Positions 1-11,214 are shown, counted from the first letter of the stretch. The stretch: 59,260 nt of DNA from Stieleria sedimenti (GCF_025060895.1 NZ_JANZKV010000055.1:1-59260), one strand, 5' to 3'. Notes: generated from the letters alone by a model not told the origin. Numbers and translations are program-made.

Positions 1-615
1 TGTCGATTGAGCGGTATTGGGCGCGAGCCCTCCGGTGTTTCGGGATCGATGAGCGACCGGAGGGCTTGCGCCCTGCCGCTAACACCTCGTCAAACGCAGG
101 GAATCAACGCCGCTCCGGAGGTGGTGCTTCGCTGACCTCCGGCTACTCGCTGTGCTCCCTCCGGGATACCGGAATGGCGTTGCTCTCTGTTGACACCAAA
201 CAAGGTGTTCTTGTTAGCAGAATTGCCCGCGAGCCCGCCGTTGTTTCCAGGCGGCCTCCACCCTCATCCGCTTGCGCTGGTTTTTCACACGCTCAGGTGA
301 ACGTCCTCCCCCCGGTAGAATCGCGGAACGAAGAAGTTGACGATGGTTGGGTTTCCCAGTAGAGTCAAGGGAGTGGAAGCTCGCCGTAAGTACGGGTTTC
401 CGCCCCCGCCTGCCCCTTCCTGGGCTACCTGCACGGAGCGTCCTGACCACGTTCGGGTGTTTTCGTGTCGGACTGGCCTTCGTCAGAAATGAATGTTCCG
501 CAGGACTTTCCGTTTCCGACGCGTCGAATGGTCATTGTCCTTTCAAAATGATCACGCGACGGGTCACCGGCGCGGTCACTGCGGATCCGACGGGATTGTT
601 ACCCAGGTATCCACT
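1..615. other. Intergenic region with one copy of the hairpin repeat
   Basis: No credible gene is seen before the GTG start at 616. The short ORFs here overlap each other on both strands and lack recognisable domains. Positions 10-80 hold one copy of the dispersed hairpin repeat, followed by the family's conserved right-hand tail to about 110. The rest carries GC-rich sequence without an obvious terminator. The promoter of the downstream cytochrome gene presumably lies in the last 150 bases, but no clear -35/-10 pair is visible. Confidence 0.6.
10..110. repeat. Hairpin repeat copy 1 (MITE-like family)
   Basis: The left arm reads gcgcgagccctccggt and the right arm accggagggcttgcgcc, with about 17 bases between them. 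Downstream comes the tail acctcgtcaaacgcagggaa. The same core and tail recur at 15406-15532, 29930-30061 and 59178 to the window end, with a half copy at 14028-14056. The outer arms of this copy are not well preserved, so it looks like an old insertion. Confidence 0.75.
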
Positions 616-3600
616 GTGAAAACTCGCTTCTTTTTCGGTCGGGTCGCCGCCGCATTCGTGCTGGTGTCCGTTGGTTTCTCTCACGCGCTCGTCGGTTCGG
701 ATGCCGCTGAAACTCCGGTGAGTTTCTCGAAGCAAATCGATCCGATCTTTCGACAGCACTGTTACGGTTGTCATCAAGGCGCCAAGCAACTCGGCGCGTA
801 CGTGATGACGGACTTTGCGTCACTGGTCGGCGGCGGTGAGACGGGCGAGCCGGCGATCGTTGCTGGGAAACCCGAGGAAAGCTATCTGATCGCGCAGATC
901 ACCCCGGTCGACGGCGTGGCCGAGATGCCGAAACCGCCGTCCCAGCCGCTCAGCGAGGTCGAAGTCGAATTGGTGCGGCGTTGGATCGCCGAGGGAGCGA
1001 CGAATGACTCGCCAGATGACACCGCGCCGCCGTTCGGCAGCGAAAACCCACCGCACTACAACGACGCCCCTTCGGTTCCGTCGATCGACGTCTCACCCGA
1101 CGGAAAGCAGATCGCCGTCGCGGGTTACCACGAAGTCTTGCTGGTGGATACGGCGGACGGCGCGATCCAAAGCCGCTTGATCGGGATCAGTCCGCGGATC
1201 AATTCGGTGCGTTACAGTCCCGACGGAAGTCGCTTGGCGGCGATCGGTGGCACTCCGGGCGTTCGCGGTGAAGTGCAAATCTGGAATCCCAGCACCGGCG
1301 AATTGGAACTGTCGGTGCCCTTCACCTACGACGCCCTGTCCGGCGCAGGCTGGTCGCCCGACAACAACAAACTCGCATTCGGCGCGTCGGACAATGTGGT
1401 CCGCGCGATCGACGCCAACAGCGGTCAACAAGTGCTCTTCCAGGGCGCCCACGACGATTGGATTCGTGACGTCGCCTTCACGCCCGACGGAACGCACTTG
1501 GTTTCTGTCGCGCGGGACATGTCCTGCAAATTGACCGAGGTGGAAACGGAACGCTTCATCGACAACATCACCTCGATCACGCCCGGGGCACTGTCGGGCG
1601 GGTTGAGCAGCATCGCGATGCACCCGGAGCGAAACGAGATCTTGATCGGCGGTGCCGACGGTGTCGCCAAGGTCTATCGCATCTTCCGCGAAACCGCCCG
1701 CAAGATCGGTGACGATGCCAATTTGATCCGCAAGCTGCCCGCGATGCAGGGGCGGATCTTCAACGTCGCGATCAACCACGACGCGACCCGCATCGCCGCG
1801 GTCGCAACCCTGAACGGCAAATCCGAAGTCCGCGTGTGGTCGTATGATTTCAGCGGTGATCTGACCGACGAACTGAAAAAGATCCTCGCCAAACGCGTCA
1901 ACGATCGGTCGCCCGAAGAGAAGAAAAAGGCCGACGCCTATCGCCAGTCGGAAACCAAACAATTGGCGTTGCACCAGATCGACGATGCCGCGGCCTACGC
2001 GATTGCGTTCGCACCGGATAACTCGCTGTATATCGCCGCCAGCAACGGGCAACTTCAGCGGCTTGCCGCCGACGGCACGCCGGACAAAACCTTCGAAGTG
2101 TTCCGGGCCGCCGAACGAGAGGCCGCCAGCGAAGCAGACGCGATCGCGGGTCGGTTCGACGCCGAAGCCTGGATCGGCAAACTCGATACCGTCGGGCAAG
2201 CCGGTGTGGACCCGAAATCGATTCAATCGATCGACGTCGCACCCAAATCCGCCGAACTGAATTCTCCCTACGCCTATGTCCAATTGGTCGTCACCGCAAC
2301 GACCACCGGCGGCGAAACACTGGACGTCACGCGTGCGTGCAACTTCCAAACCCCAGCGTTTGTCGCTTCCAACTCCGCCGGATTGCTCTGTCCGACTCAG
2401 GACGGAAATGGCAACGTGGTGGTTTCGCTCGGTGACCATCAAAGTACCGTGACGGTTTCGGCAACGCAGATTTCCGCAGCCCCCACCGAATCGATCGGCG
2501 CGGTCGATTTCATTCAAGACGTCAACCCGGTCCTCAGCCGACTGGGCTGCAATCAAGGAACGTGTCACGGGGCACAGAAGGGAAAGAATGGATTCAAGCT
2601 TTCGCTCCGCGGCTACGACCCGATTTTTGATCTGCGTGCGTTGACCGATGATCTGGCGGCGCGGCGAATCAATGCGGCCGCCCCGGAACAATCGCTGATG
2701 CTCCGCAAGCCACTGGGGCTGACGCCACACGAAGGCGGCGCGCTGATGGTTCACGGCGATCCCTATCACGCGATCCTGCGACGATGGATCGCCGACGGCA
2801 GTCGATTGAATTTGGGCGTCCCACGGGTGACGAAGCTGGAGATCTATCCCCAGAATCCGGTGATCCAGACGATCGGGACCGAGCAACAGGTGCGTTTGGT
2901 CGCCCATTTCGCCGATGGCAACACCCGTGATGTGACCCGTGAAGCGTTTATCGAAAGCGGCAACACCGAAGTCGCCTCGTCGGGCAAGGGCGGACTATTA
3001 AGAGCGGTCCGGCGCGGCGAAGCGGCCATCTTGGCACGTTACGAAGGCAAGTACGCCGCGACGACCCTGACGGTGATGGGCAATCGCGACGACTACCAAG
3101 AGCAAGACTATGAAACGTGGGGCAAAATTGACGAGCTGGTTGCCGCAAAATGGCGACGCGTCAAAGTGCAGCCCAGTGAGTTGTGCGACGACGCCGCGTT
3201 CCTGCGCCGCGTGACCTTGGATTTAACCGGGTTGCCGCCGACCAGTGAGCAAGTCCGTGATTTCCTAGCCGATGACACGCCGACGCAAGAGAAACGCGCC
3301 CGCAAGATCGATCAGTTGCTCGGCAGCGAAGGTTATGTCGACTATTGGACCAACAAGTGGGCGGACCTGCTGCAGGTGAATCGAAAGTTTCTTGGCGTCG
3401 AAGGCAGCAAGGCGTTCCGCGAATGGATTCGCAACGCCGTCGTGGAGAACCGTCCCTACGACGAGTTCGCCCGACAGATCTTGACCGCCACGGGTTCCAA
3501 CAAAGACAACCCGGCGGCCAGCTACTTCAAAGTGCTGCGTGATCCCGAGAACACGATGGAGAACACCACGCACCTGTTCTTGGGCATTCGATTCAACTGC

Positions 3601-5739
3601 AACAAATGCCACGATCACCCGTTCGAGCGTTGGACCCAAGACCAGTACTACGAGATGGCGGCATTCTTTGGCCAAGTCGCTTTGGAAAACGACCCCGCCT
3701 CGGGTGGCAAGAAGATCGGGGGAACCGCCGTCGAGGGCGCCAAACCCCTCTATGAAAAAGTGGTCGACAAAAAGGACGGGGAAGTCATCCACGCACGCAC
3801 CGGCGACGTCGCACCGCCGAGTTTTCCGTACGACGTACCCTGCGAAATGCCCGACGAAGGCACCCGCCGGGAAAAGCTGGCGGCCTGGATGACCGATGCC
3901 GACAACCCGTACTTCGCCCGCAGCTTCGTCAATCGTTTGTGGGGCTATCTGTTGGGCGTCGGTTTGATCGAGCCGATTGATGACATTCGTGCCGGCAATC
4001 CGCCGACCAACCCCGAATTGCTGAACCATCTGACCAAACAATTTGTCGCGTCGGGGTTTGATGTCCGCGCCATGTTGCGGCAAATCTGCAACAGCCGCAC
4101 GTATCAATTGAGTGTCGCGACCAACCCGATGAACGAAGACGACACGTTGAACTACGCTCGCGCGATGCCGCGGCGTCTGCCGGCCGAAGTCATTTACGAC
4201 GCCGTGCACGCGTTGACCGGTGCCGAAAGCAACATTCCCGGAATGCCCAAAGGCACGCGTGCCGCTGCCGTCACCGACTCGGGCGTCAAGCTCAATGACG
4301 GCTTCTTGCAGAACCTGGGACGCCCGGTTCGCGAAAGCGCCTGTGAATGCGAACGCTCCAGCGAACTGCAACTCGGTCCGATCATGGCCTTGATCGGTGG
4401 CCCCACGGTGGCCACCGCGATCGCCGACCCCAAGAACGAATTGGAACGCATCGTCCAGGAAAATCCGGATGACCGCGAATTGGCGACGGAAATCTTCCTC
4501 CGCTCGATCGGCCGGCCGCCGAGCGAAACCGAATTGGCAGCGTTCGATCAAATCAAGCAACAGATCAAGACCGACCACGAACTGCTTGAGAAAGAACTGG
4601 CTGCGAAAGAAATCGAGTGGGCCGAGCGGAAGCAAGAATTGGAACAGATCCGGGAGGCGAAACTTGCCGAAACCAATGCGCAATTGGCCGCACGGATCGA
4701 AGCCGCCAAACCGGAACAAAAACGCTTGGCCAAAGAGCGTGAGGCGCGAATCGAAAAGGCCACCAAGGCGCTCGAAGACGTCAACAAACAGTTGGCAGAA
4801 AAAGTAACGCAGTGGGAAACCGAACACGCCGCGGCGGTCGAGTGGCATCCGCTGCGACCTTCCAAAGCGGTCTCGACCAACAAAGCCAAGCTGGTCGCCG
4901 CGGAAGATCGCTCGATCACCGCCAGCGGTCAAACCGGTAAGACGGTCTACACGATCGAGTATCCGACGTCACTGAAAAACATCACCGGATTCCGCTTGGA
5001 AGCCCTCTCCGATCCGTCGTTGCCAAGCAACGGTCCCGGTTTGCCGCCCAACGGGAACTTCGTGATCACCGAATTCGAAATCAAGGTCGCATCCAAGTCC
5101 GACCCCAAGGCGTTTGCGGACGTACCGATCGCAAGCGGCAAGGCAGATTTCTTGCAGCCGAGCTTTACGATCGAAGCGACCTTTGACGGCGACAAACGCG
5201 GACAAGGCGGATGGGCGGTAGCCGGTGCGACCGGCGTCGACCACTGGGCCACGTTCAAGCTGAAGCAAGCGATCGAAAACCCCGACGGCTGTGTGCTGCA
5301 GTTCCAAATCCATCAGTTTCACAACGCCGCCGAACACGTGTTGGGCAAGTTTCGCATCAGCGCGACGACGGACACCGGCGAGATTCCATTGGACCTGCCC
5401 GAAACGTTTCGTTCCATCGTCGCGACACCGGTCGCCGATCGCGACGAGACGGCGAAACAGTCGTTAATCGATTACGTCGGCAAGACCGACCCGGATCGAA
5501 CCAAGGCCGAAGCCGCGTTGGCCGAAGCCCGGAAAGCAGTCCCCCGCGACACCGAAACGGTTCGGTTGGAGCAACGTCGCGACGCCTTGTCCGTCGCAAC
5601 GCCCGATGATGCCCGAATCATTCGGCTGCGAAATGACGTCGCACAAAGTAAACAGCAAGTCGAACGGTTACGTTTGACGGCGGCAGAAGACCTGACGTGG
5701 GCACTGATCAATAGCCCCGCCTTTTTGTTCAACCACTAA
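616..5739 (+). CDS. Planctomycete cytochrome/WD40/DUF1549/DUF1553 protein
   Basis: This is a 1707-residue exported protein of the type planctomycetes encode in large numbers. I chose the GTG at 616 because it opens a clean signal peptide (VKTRFFFGRVAAAFVLVSVG); the upstream ATG at 493 would only add non-signal sequence. Residues 49-53 are CYGCH, the heme-type motif of the Planctomycete cytochrome C (PSCyt1) domain. WD40-like repeats occupy about 155-415. A Cys-rich segment near 645 (CNQGTCHG) is followed by DUF1549 from about 835 and DUF1553 from about 1080, with an Arg/Glu/Ala-rich coiled coil at 1315-1400. It is followed 75 bases later by a DUF1501 gene, the usual partner. The biochemical role of the pair is not established; a link to polysaccharide or redox metabolism at the cell surface is only inference. 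Confidence 0.9.
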   Translation: MKTRFFFGRVAAAFVLVSVGFSHALVGSDAAETPVSFSKQIDPIFRQHCYGCHQGAKQLGAYVMTDFASLVGGGETGEPAIVAGKPEESYLIAQITPVDGVAEMPKPPSQPLSEVEVELVRRWIAEGATNDSPDDTAPPFGSENPPHYNDAPSVPSIDVSPDGKQIAVAGYHEVLLVDTADGAIQSRLIGISPRINSVRYSPDGSRLAAIGGTPGVRGEVQIWNPSTGELELSVPFTYDALSGAGWSPDNNKLAFGASDNVVRAIDANSGQQVLFQGAHDDWIRDVAFTPDGTHLVSVARDMSCKLTEVETERFIDNITSITPGALSGGLSSIAMHPERNEILIGGADGVAKVYRIFRETARKIGDDANLIRKLPAMQGRIFNVAINHDATRIAAVATLNGKSEVRVWSYDFSGDLTDELKKILAKRVNDRSPEEKKKADAYRQSETKQLALHQIDDAAAYAIAFAPDNSLYIAASNGQLQRLAADGTPDKTFEVFRAAEREAASEADAIAGRFDAEAWIGKLDTVGQAGVDPKSIQSIDVAPKSAELNSPYAYVQLVVTATTTGGETLDVTRACNFQTPAFVASNSAGLLCPTQDGNGNVVVSLGDHQSTVTVSATQISAAPTESIGAVDFIQDVNPVLSRLGCNQGTCHGAQKGKNGFKLSLRGYDPIFDLRALTDDLAARRINAAAPEQSLMLRKPLGLTPHEGGALMVHGDPYHAILRRWIADGSRLNLGVPRVTKLEIYPQNPVIQTIGTEQQVRLVAHFADGNTRDVTREAFIESGNTEVASSGKGGLLRAVRRGEAAILARYEGKYAATTLTVMGNRDDYQEQDYETWGKIDELVAAKWRRVKVQPSELCDDAAFLRRVTLDLTGLPPTSEQVRDFLADDTPTQEKRARKIDQLLGSEGYVDYWTNKWADLLQVNRKFLGVEGSKAFREWIRNAVVENRPYDEFARQILTATGSNKDNPAASYFKVLRDPENTMENTTHLFLGIRFNCNKCHDHPFERWTQDQYYEMAAFFGQVALENDPASGGKKIGGTAVEGAKPLYEKVVDKKDGEVIHARTGDVAPPSFPYDVPCEMPDEGTRREKLAAWMTDADNPYFARSFVNRLWGYLLGVGLIEPIDDIRAGNPPTNPELLNHLTKQFVASGFDVRAMLRQICNSRTYQLSVATNPMNEDDTLNYARAMPRRLPAEVIYDAVHALTGAESNIPGMPKGTRAAAVTDSGVKLNDGFLQNLGRPVRESACECERSSELQLGPIMALIGGPTVATAIADPKNELERIVQENPDDRELATEIFLRSIGRPPSETELAAFDQIKQQIKTDHELLEKELAAKEIEWAERKQELEQIREAKLAETNAQLAARIEAAKPEQKRLAKEREARIEKATKALEDVNKQLAEKVTQWETEHAAAVEWHPLRPSKAVSTNKAKLVAAEDRSITASGQTGKTVYTIEYPTSLKNITGFRLEALSDPSLPSNGPGLPPNGNFVITEFEIKVASKSDPKAFADVPIASGKADFLQPSFTIEATFDGDKRGQGGWAVAGATGVDHWATFKLKQAIENPDGCVLQFQIHQFHNAAEHVLGKFRISATTDTGEIPLDLPETFRSIVATPVADRDETAKQSLIDYVGKTDPDRTKAEAALAEARKAVPRDTETVRLEQRRDALSVATPDDARIIRLRNDVAQSKQQVERLRLTAAEDLTWALINSPAFLFNH

Positions 5740-5814
5740 CGTGGCCCGGATGGTTTTAACACACGTTCGGTGCCAAACCGCCGATCGCCCACATCGCTTC
5801 GGAGAACCCCAATC

Positions 5815-7284
<1,470 letters not shown>

Positions 7285-7363
7285 GGCGGGGAGTGGTTCA
7301 CCGCCGAACGGGGTTGTGTCCATTGCACAACGGCGTCGATGCATCTTCTTAAAGATGATGGCA

Positions 7364-7423
7364 CCCTTCTCCCCCACAAATCGTTCACAAGCTTGCTTGT
7401 GAACGATTTGTGGGGGAGAAGGG
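7364..7423. terminator. Perfect 29-bp palindrome, possible terminator or REP
   Basis: Positions 7364-7392 are exactly complementary to 7395-7423, with a 2-nt loop. The arm begins cccttctcccccacaaatcg. It sits about 80 bases after the DUF1501 stop codon, so it could end that transcript, but there is no T-tract. A cruciform or REP-like element is equally possible. Confidence 0.6.
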
Positions 7424-7540
7424 CCGGGGATGAGGGGGCTGGTGATCGCTATTGCATCCCGCATCGTTCGTCACAGAGCATACGGTTGGGCAGTTGACCT
7501 TGATACCTTGCGACTCAGGTGTGTGGCCCCTCACCCCCAG

Positions 7541-7599
7541 CCCCTCTCCCCAAAAAACGCTCGACGCTGCGCGACTTCGGCGTTTTTTGGGGAGAGGGG
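7541..7599. repeat. 20-bp inverted repeat with 19-nt loop
   Basis: The left arm cccctctccccaaaaaacgc (7541-7560) is perfectly complementary to 7580-7599. The C-rich/A-rich arm resembles the ends of REP-like hairpins. It could act as a bidirectional terminator because of the A6/T6 tracts, though these lie inside the stem. Confidence 0.6.
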
Positions 7600-8075
7600 A
7601 GCCAGTGTCGTTTTTTGATATCCTTCAGTAATTCAATCGACATCCACCGGAGTCGATCGTAAGGCCGCAGGACAGTTCGTGGTGGGTGATGTACGTGTCA
7701 GGCGCGGGCAAACGCAACATCGCCATACTCCCCGGCGCGTGAAACTTCACACGTCACCTATTCCCCGCCACGACTTTTTCCCCGCGACGGAACTTTTTAC
7801 AGGCGGGTTTGAAAATCGTTCTACGCGTCCGGCGTTTCTATCGGTTGCCGTTTGATCACTGCGATTGAATTTTCACGCGGCAATTCACGGTGATTTCTTG
7901 TCCGGCGTTTTTTCGTGGTCGTGATTGGTCCGGTCGATGCATCCCTCGTCGTTTCAATGCCCGCCGGCCTTTGAATCCAACATGATTCCCGGCGGGCTCA
8001 CGTTTGAAACGTGATCGCACTGCATGGGCAGGCCGCGTTTCAAAGCATCACACCTTGATCGAAGGATAAAAAGGT

Positions 8076-9581
8076 ATGAAACGTTTGAGTGTACAGGCTC
8101 TGGAAAGCCGAAAGCTGTTGGCTGCCGATATCGGCGTTGTGGATACGACGCTCTATATCGAAGGCACCGGCGGCAATGACATCGCAGAAGTCTACACGGT
8201 GGAAAACTCTGTCTTCGTGAAACTGCAAACCCAAGACGCCGACGGCCAAGTCGCGTCGATGGAGCAGAGTTATGACGCGGAGCTGATCGATGGCATCATC
8301 TTCGAAGCATTGGGCGGCGATGACTTGCTGGTCAACGACACGTCGTTGGATTCCATCATGCGAGCTGGTGGTGGAAACGATGTCGTGCTGGGCGGTTCGG
8401 GACGCGACATTCTGGTCGCCGGTGCGGGCGCCGACGTCGTTCTCGGCGGCGGTGGCGACGACGTCATCTTGGGCGGTCCCGGCGACAACGTGATCATCGA
8501 CTCGACCGGCGACACACCGACCGACACGATCGTGGAAGAGGACACGATCGTCGACGAGACCTCCGATGCGCCGTTGGCCGAAGACTCCGATGACCAAAGC
8601 TCCGATGTCGATGACACGCCGCTGGGTGATCTGTTGACCAGCGACGACTCGGAATCGCAAGACTGCGGCGGGGAACCGGCGGCGGAGGCCGATTCCGAAA
8701 CCACCGCCGATCTGAATCCTGATGAAACCGTCGGCGTCCTCGGTCAACCCGATGCCGAAGACGGAGACACCAGCGACGAAGCGATCGAGCCGGTCGGAGA
8801 GGTCGCCGTTGATCCCATCGACGAAGTCGCCGTTGATCCCATCGACGAAGTCACCGTGGATCCCGTCGATGAAGTCACAGTGGATCCCGTCGACGAAGTC
8901 GCCGTTGATCCCGTCGACGAAGTCACCGTGGATCCCGTCGATGAAGTCACCGTGGATCCCGTCGATGAAGTCACCGTGGATCCCGTCGACGAAGTCGCCG
9001 TTGATCCCATCGACGAAGTCACCGTGGATCCCGTCGATGAAGTCACCGTGGATCCCGTCGATGAAGTCACCGTGGATCCGACCGGCGAAGTCACCGTGGA
9101 TCCGACCGGCGAAGTGACCGGTGAACCCGTTGAGGAGGCCATTGTTGAACCGACCAATGAAGTCACTGACGAACCTGTTACTGAGGTCACCGCTGATCCG
9201 ACCGACGAAGGGTCCGACGCGCCCGTTGGTGAAGTCACGGTTGAGCCGACTGATGAGGTCACCGGTGAAGTGACCGGCGACACTTCGGAGACTCCCGAGT
9301 CACAGTCGGACATCGTCGATCCGCAGCCCGTCGCTGAAGACACCGATGCCACAGACGGAGAAAGCATCGATCCGGTGTCTGAAGAAACGGATGAATCCTC
9401 GGACGTCGTCGCGGAAGACACCGATGGCGGTGCCAGCGACGAAACCGATAACGATGTCATCTTCGGCGGTACCGGCAACGACTGGATCTTCGGCGAAAGC
9501 GGTGACGATACCGTGTTCGGCGGTGACTCGCCCCTGGGCGAAGAACTGTTGATGCAACTGCTCAGCAGCCGCTTGGCCTGA
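8076..9581 (+). CDS. Acidic RTX-like repeat surface protein
   Basis: This 501-residue protein starts MKRLSVQALESRKLLAAD. The LESRKLLA block is a recurrent N-terminal signature of exported planctomycete proteins. Residues about 90-150 contain Gly/Asp-rich nonapeptides (GGNDVVLGG, GGGGDDVILGG) typical of hemolysin-type calcium-binding repeats, and another pair follows near 465-490 (GGTGNDWIFGESGDD). Between them lies a very acidic linker with about a dozen octapeptide repeats of the form DEVTVDPV. The composition is rich in Asp, Glu, Val, Thr and Pro, with almost no Lys or Arg after the N-terminus. It is probably secreted or attached to the cell surface and folds on calcium binding. No catalytic domain was recognised. 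A ribosome binding site (aaggat) precedes the start, and the gene appears to stand alone. Confidence 0.8.
   Translation: MKRLSVQALESRKLLAADIGVVDTTLYIEGTGGNDIAEVYTVENSVFVKLQTQDADGQVASMEQSYDAELIDGIIFEALGGDDLLVNDTSLDSIMRAGGGNDVVLGGSGRDILVAGAGADVVLGGGGDDVILGGPGDNVIIDSTGDTPTDTIVEEDTIVDETSDAPLAEDSDDQSSDVDDTPLGDLLTSDDSESQDCGGEPAAEADSETTADLNPDETVGVLGQPDAEDGDTSDEAIEPVGEVAVDPIDEVAVDPIDEVTVDPVDEVTVDPVDEVAVDPVDEVTVDPVDEVTVDPVDEVTVDPVDEVAVDPIDEVTVDPVDEVTVDPVDEVTVDPTGEVTVDPTGEVTGEPVEEAIVEPTNEVTDEPVTEVTADPTDEGSDAPVGEVTVEPTDEVTGEVTGDTSETPESQSDIVDPQPVAEDTDATDGESIDPVSEETDESSDVVAEDTDGGASDETDNDVIFGGTGNDWIFGESGDDTVFGGDSPLGEELLMQLLSSRLA
8799..9118 (+). repeat. 24-bp coding tandem repeats
   Basis: The unit gtcaccgtggatcccgtcga plus four more bases repeats about 13 times in frame, encoding octapeptides (DEVTVDPV and variants with A for T, I for V, TG for VD). 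Near-identity between units at the DNA level suggests recent expansion or homogenisation, so copy number is likely to vary between strains. Confidence 0.9.
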
Positions 9582-9643
9582 ATGAATTTCTAAACGGGCG
9601 TTCGATGCGCTCGGTCTCCGTTCGGCCTGGGGCAAGGATGCTC

Positions 9644-10936
9644 CTATGCCGGATCATACGCACCGCTTCCCAGACCTGGACCGCGTGGAATGAAGTGACA
9701 CATTCCGATCCCTAAGAAGTAAAGGAACATCAGGGGAACCGCCAGTGCGACCATGCTGGTGACGTCGGCGGGCGTCAACAACATCGACAAAACGAAAATC
9801 ACCAAGATCGCCACCCGCCAACTGCCGACGTACATCTCGGTTTCGATCAGTCCGATGCGTTGAAGGAACAGCATCACCAGTGGCAACTGAAACGCCAATC
9901 CGAAACCCAGCGGCAACAACAGAACAAAATTGATGTAGTACGTCAGCCGAGGCTCGACTTCCACATCCATGCTGCCGTTGAACGCGAGCAAGAAGTTCAA
10001 GACATAGTGCAGGACCAGAAAGAATGCCAGCACGACGCCGGACACAAACAGCGTCACGCTGACCGGCAGGTAGACGTAGACGTACTTGCGTTCGTGTTGA
10101 TGCAGTCCCGCGGCGACGAATTGCCAAAGGAAATAAAACACTCCCGGCGACGACAGCACCGCTCCGACGATCAATCCCGCCTTGACCCAAATCATGAACG
10201 ACTCTTCCACCTTGAACGTGCTGAGTCCTTTGGTGTCGCGGATGAACTGAACTTTGGGGCGCAGATCCGACGCGGCGGGAAGGGCACGCAAGATGTCCGC
10301 GATCTCACGCGGCTTGACGCGTGCACCGGGTGTTACAGCGACCGGACCGGCTGCGGCGACAGAGACGGCGGGCGCGGACTCGACCACCTCAACCTTGTCG
10401 GGAACGTCGTCGTCCGCCGGCGGATTGGCGGCCGGCGGATTGGCGGCCGGCGGATTGGCGGCCGGCGGATTGGGCTGTTTCGATTTCGCTGTCTGCGGCT
10501 CGCTGACGACGGGTGTTTCGGTCGGCGAGCCCGACTGCGGAACCAGCTCGATCGATTCGGGCGTCAGGTTTTGCAGTTCGTCGGGGATCTCGTAGATCAC
10601 CTGCCACTTCAGCGAGCGTTCGGTGATCAACGGCAGCAATGCCTGAACATCTGGATCGTCCAGGTCTTCGTAGCCGAGCATCGCTAAACTTCGCTTGGCG
10701 TTGAAGTCCACGATCGCCGCTTTGAGCGGTTCGGCGACGTAGCGGACGACTTGATTGGCGACCGTCAATCCGACGGCCAGTCCGATGCCTAGGCAGATGA
10801 TGGCACGGACAAGAGAATGGCGGAGCTCTTCGAGGTGCTCGCCGAAGGTCATCGTCGAGTTTTCGAAAAGATCGTCTTTCGGCCGTGTGGCTTGGGGAGA
10901 GCGGGCCGAAGCGTTGCGTTGAGCCGTAGCGTCCAC
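9644..10936 (-). CDS. tatC: Sec-independent protein translocase TatC with long periplasmic insert
   Basis: TatC is the signal-peptide receptor of the twin-arginine translocase in the inner membrane. The protein (430 residues, usual length about 250) has the N-terminal hallmark FGEHLEELRHSLVRA at 31-45, TM1 at about 43-68, and resumes canonical sequence at about 245 (MIWVKAGLIVGAVLSSPGVFYFLWQF, then HERKYVY). The remaining helices run to the C-terminus. The first periplasmic loop, normally about 35 residues, is here about 170 residues and includes an ANPPA repeat at 155-174 and a Pro/Ala-rich stretch. No tatA/tatB lies beside it. The C-terminus ends GSGAYDPA. Identity is firm; the function of the loop is unknown. 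Confidence 0.92.
   Translation of the reverse strand: MDATAQRNASARSPQATRPKDDLFENSTMTFGEHLEELRHSLVRAIICLGIGLAVGLTVANQVVRYVAEPLKAAIVDFNAKRSLAMLGYEDLDDPDVQALLPLITERSLKWQVIYEIPDELQNLTPESIELVPQSGSPTETPVVSEPQTAKSKQPNPPAANPPAANPPAANPPADDDVPDKVEVVESAPAVSVAAAGPVAVTPGARVKPREIADILRALPAASDLRPKVQFIRDTKGLSTFKVEESFMIWVKAGLIVGAVLSSPGVFYFLWQFVAAGLHQHERKYVYVYLPVSVTLFVSGVVLAFFLVLHYVLNFLLAFNGSMDVEVEPRLTYYINFVLLLPLGFGLAFQLPLVMLFLQRIGLIETEMYVGSWRVAILVIFVLSMLLTPADVTSMVALAVPLMFLYFLGIGMCHFIPRGPGLGSGAYDPA
10416..10474 (-). repeat. 15-bp tandem repeat inside tatC
   Basis: Four units of gccggcggattggcg (the last one imperfect) encode NPPAA repeats in the inserted TatC loop. The repeat is in frame and probably variable in number. 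Confidence 0.85.
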
Positions 10937-11214
10937 GATTGATTAACTGTTCCAGGAAAGTTGAATGAGCGCGATAGACCGACGCAGCCGTCCACAGCGA
11001 GTGACGGCTATCGGACCACCAGAAAGAATTCCATCAGAGAGAATTCCTTGGTTCGGCCGAAATCCATAGCCGAACAGTTTAGCAAAAGCGTCCGGAAAGT
11101 CGGACTGTCCTTGTCCGCTACATTTGGCGCTTTCATGCAGATCTTCGTGACCGCGGATTCATCATCCGTATATTTGAACCAATTGCGCCGCCATTTGTCA
11201 CCTCCAGGAAGACC

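Larger units (their letters stand above)
7285..8075. other. Intergenic region with two long palindromes
   Basis: About 790 bases contain no supported gene. Two strong inverted repeats lie in the first 320 bases and are listed separately. The remaining stretch to 8075 is more AT-rich near 7790-7910 and ends with a purine-rich ribosome binding region (gaaggataaaaagg) directly before the ATG at 8076. It probably holds the promoter of the downstream surface protein. Confidence 0.6.

Noticed and set aside
1093-4932. Long open frames on the minus strand (604 and 555 codons) opposite the cytochrome gene
   Set aside because: They are antisense to a gene with clear domains and a signal peptide, show no family motifs, and have the Arg/Asp/Gly-rich composition expected from reading the opposite strand of GC-rich coding DNA.
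9860-10687. Plus-strand frame of 275 codons opposite tatC
   Set aside because: Gln/Arg-rich composition with repeats that mirror the NPPAA repeat; tatC on the other strand is certain.
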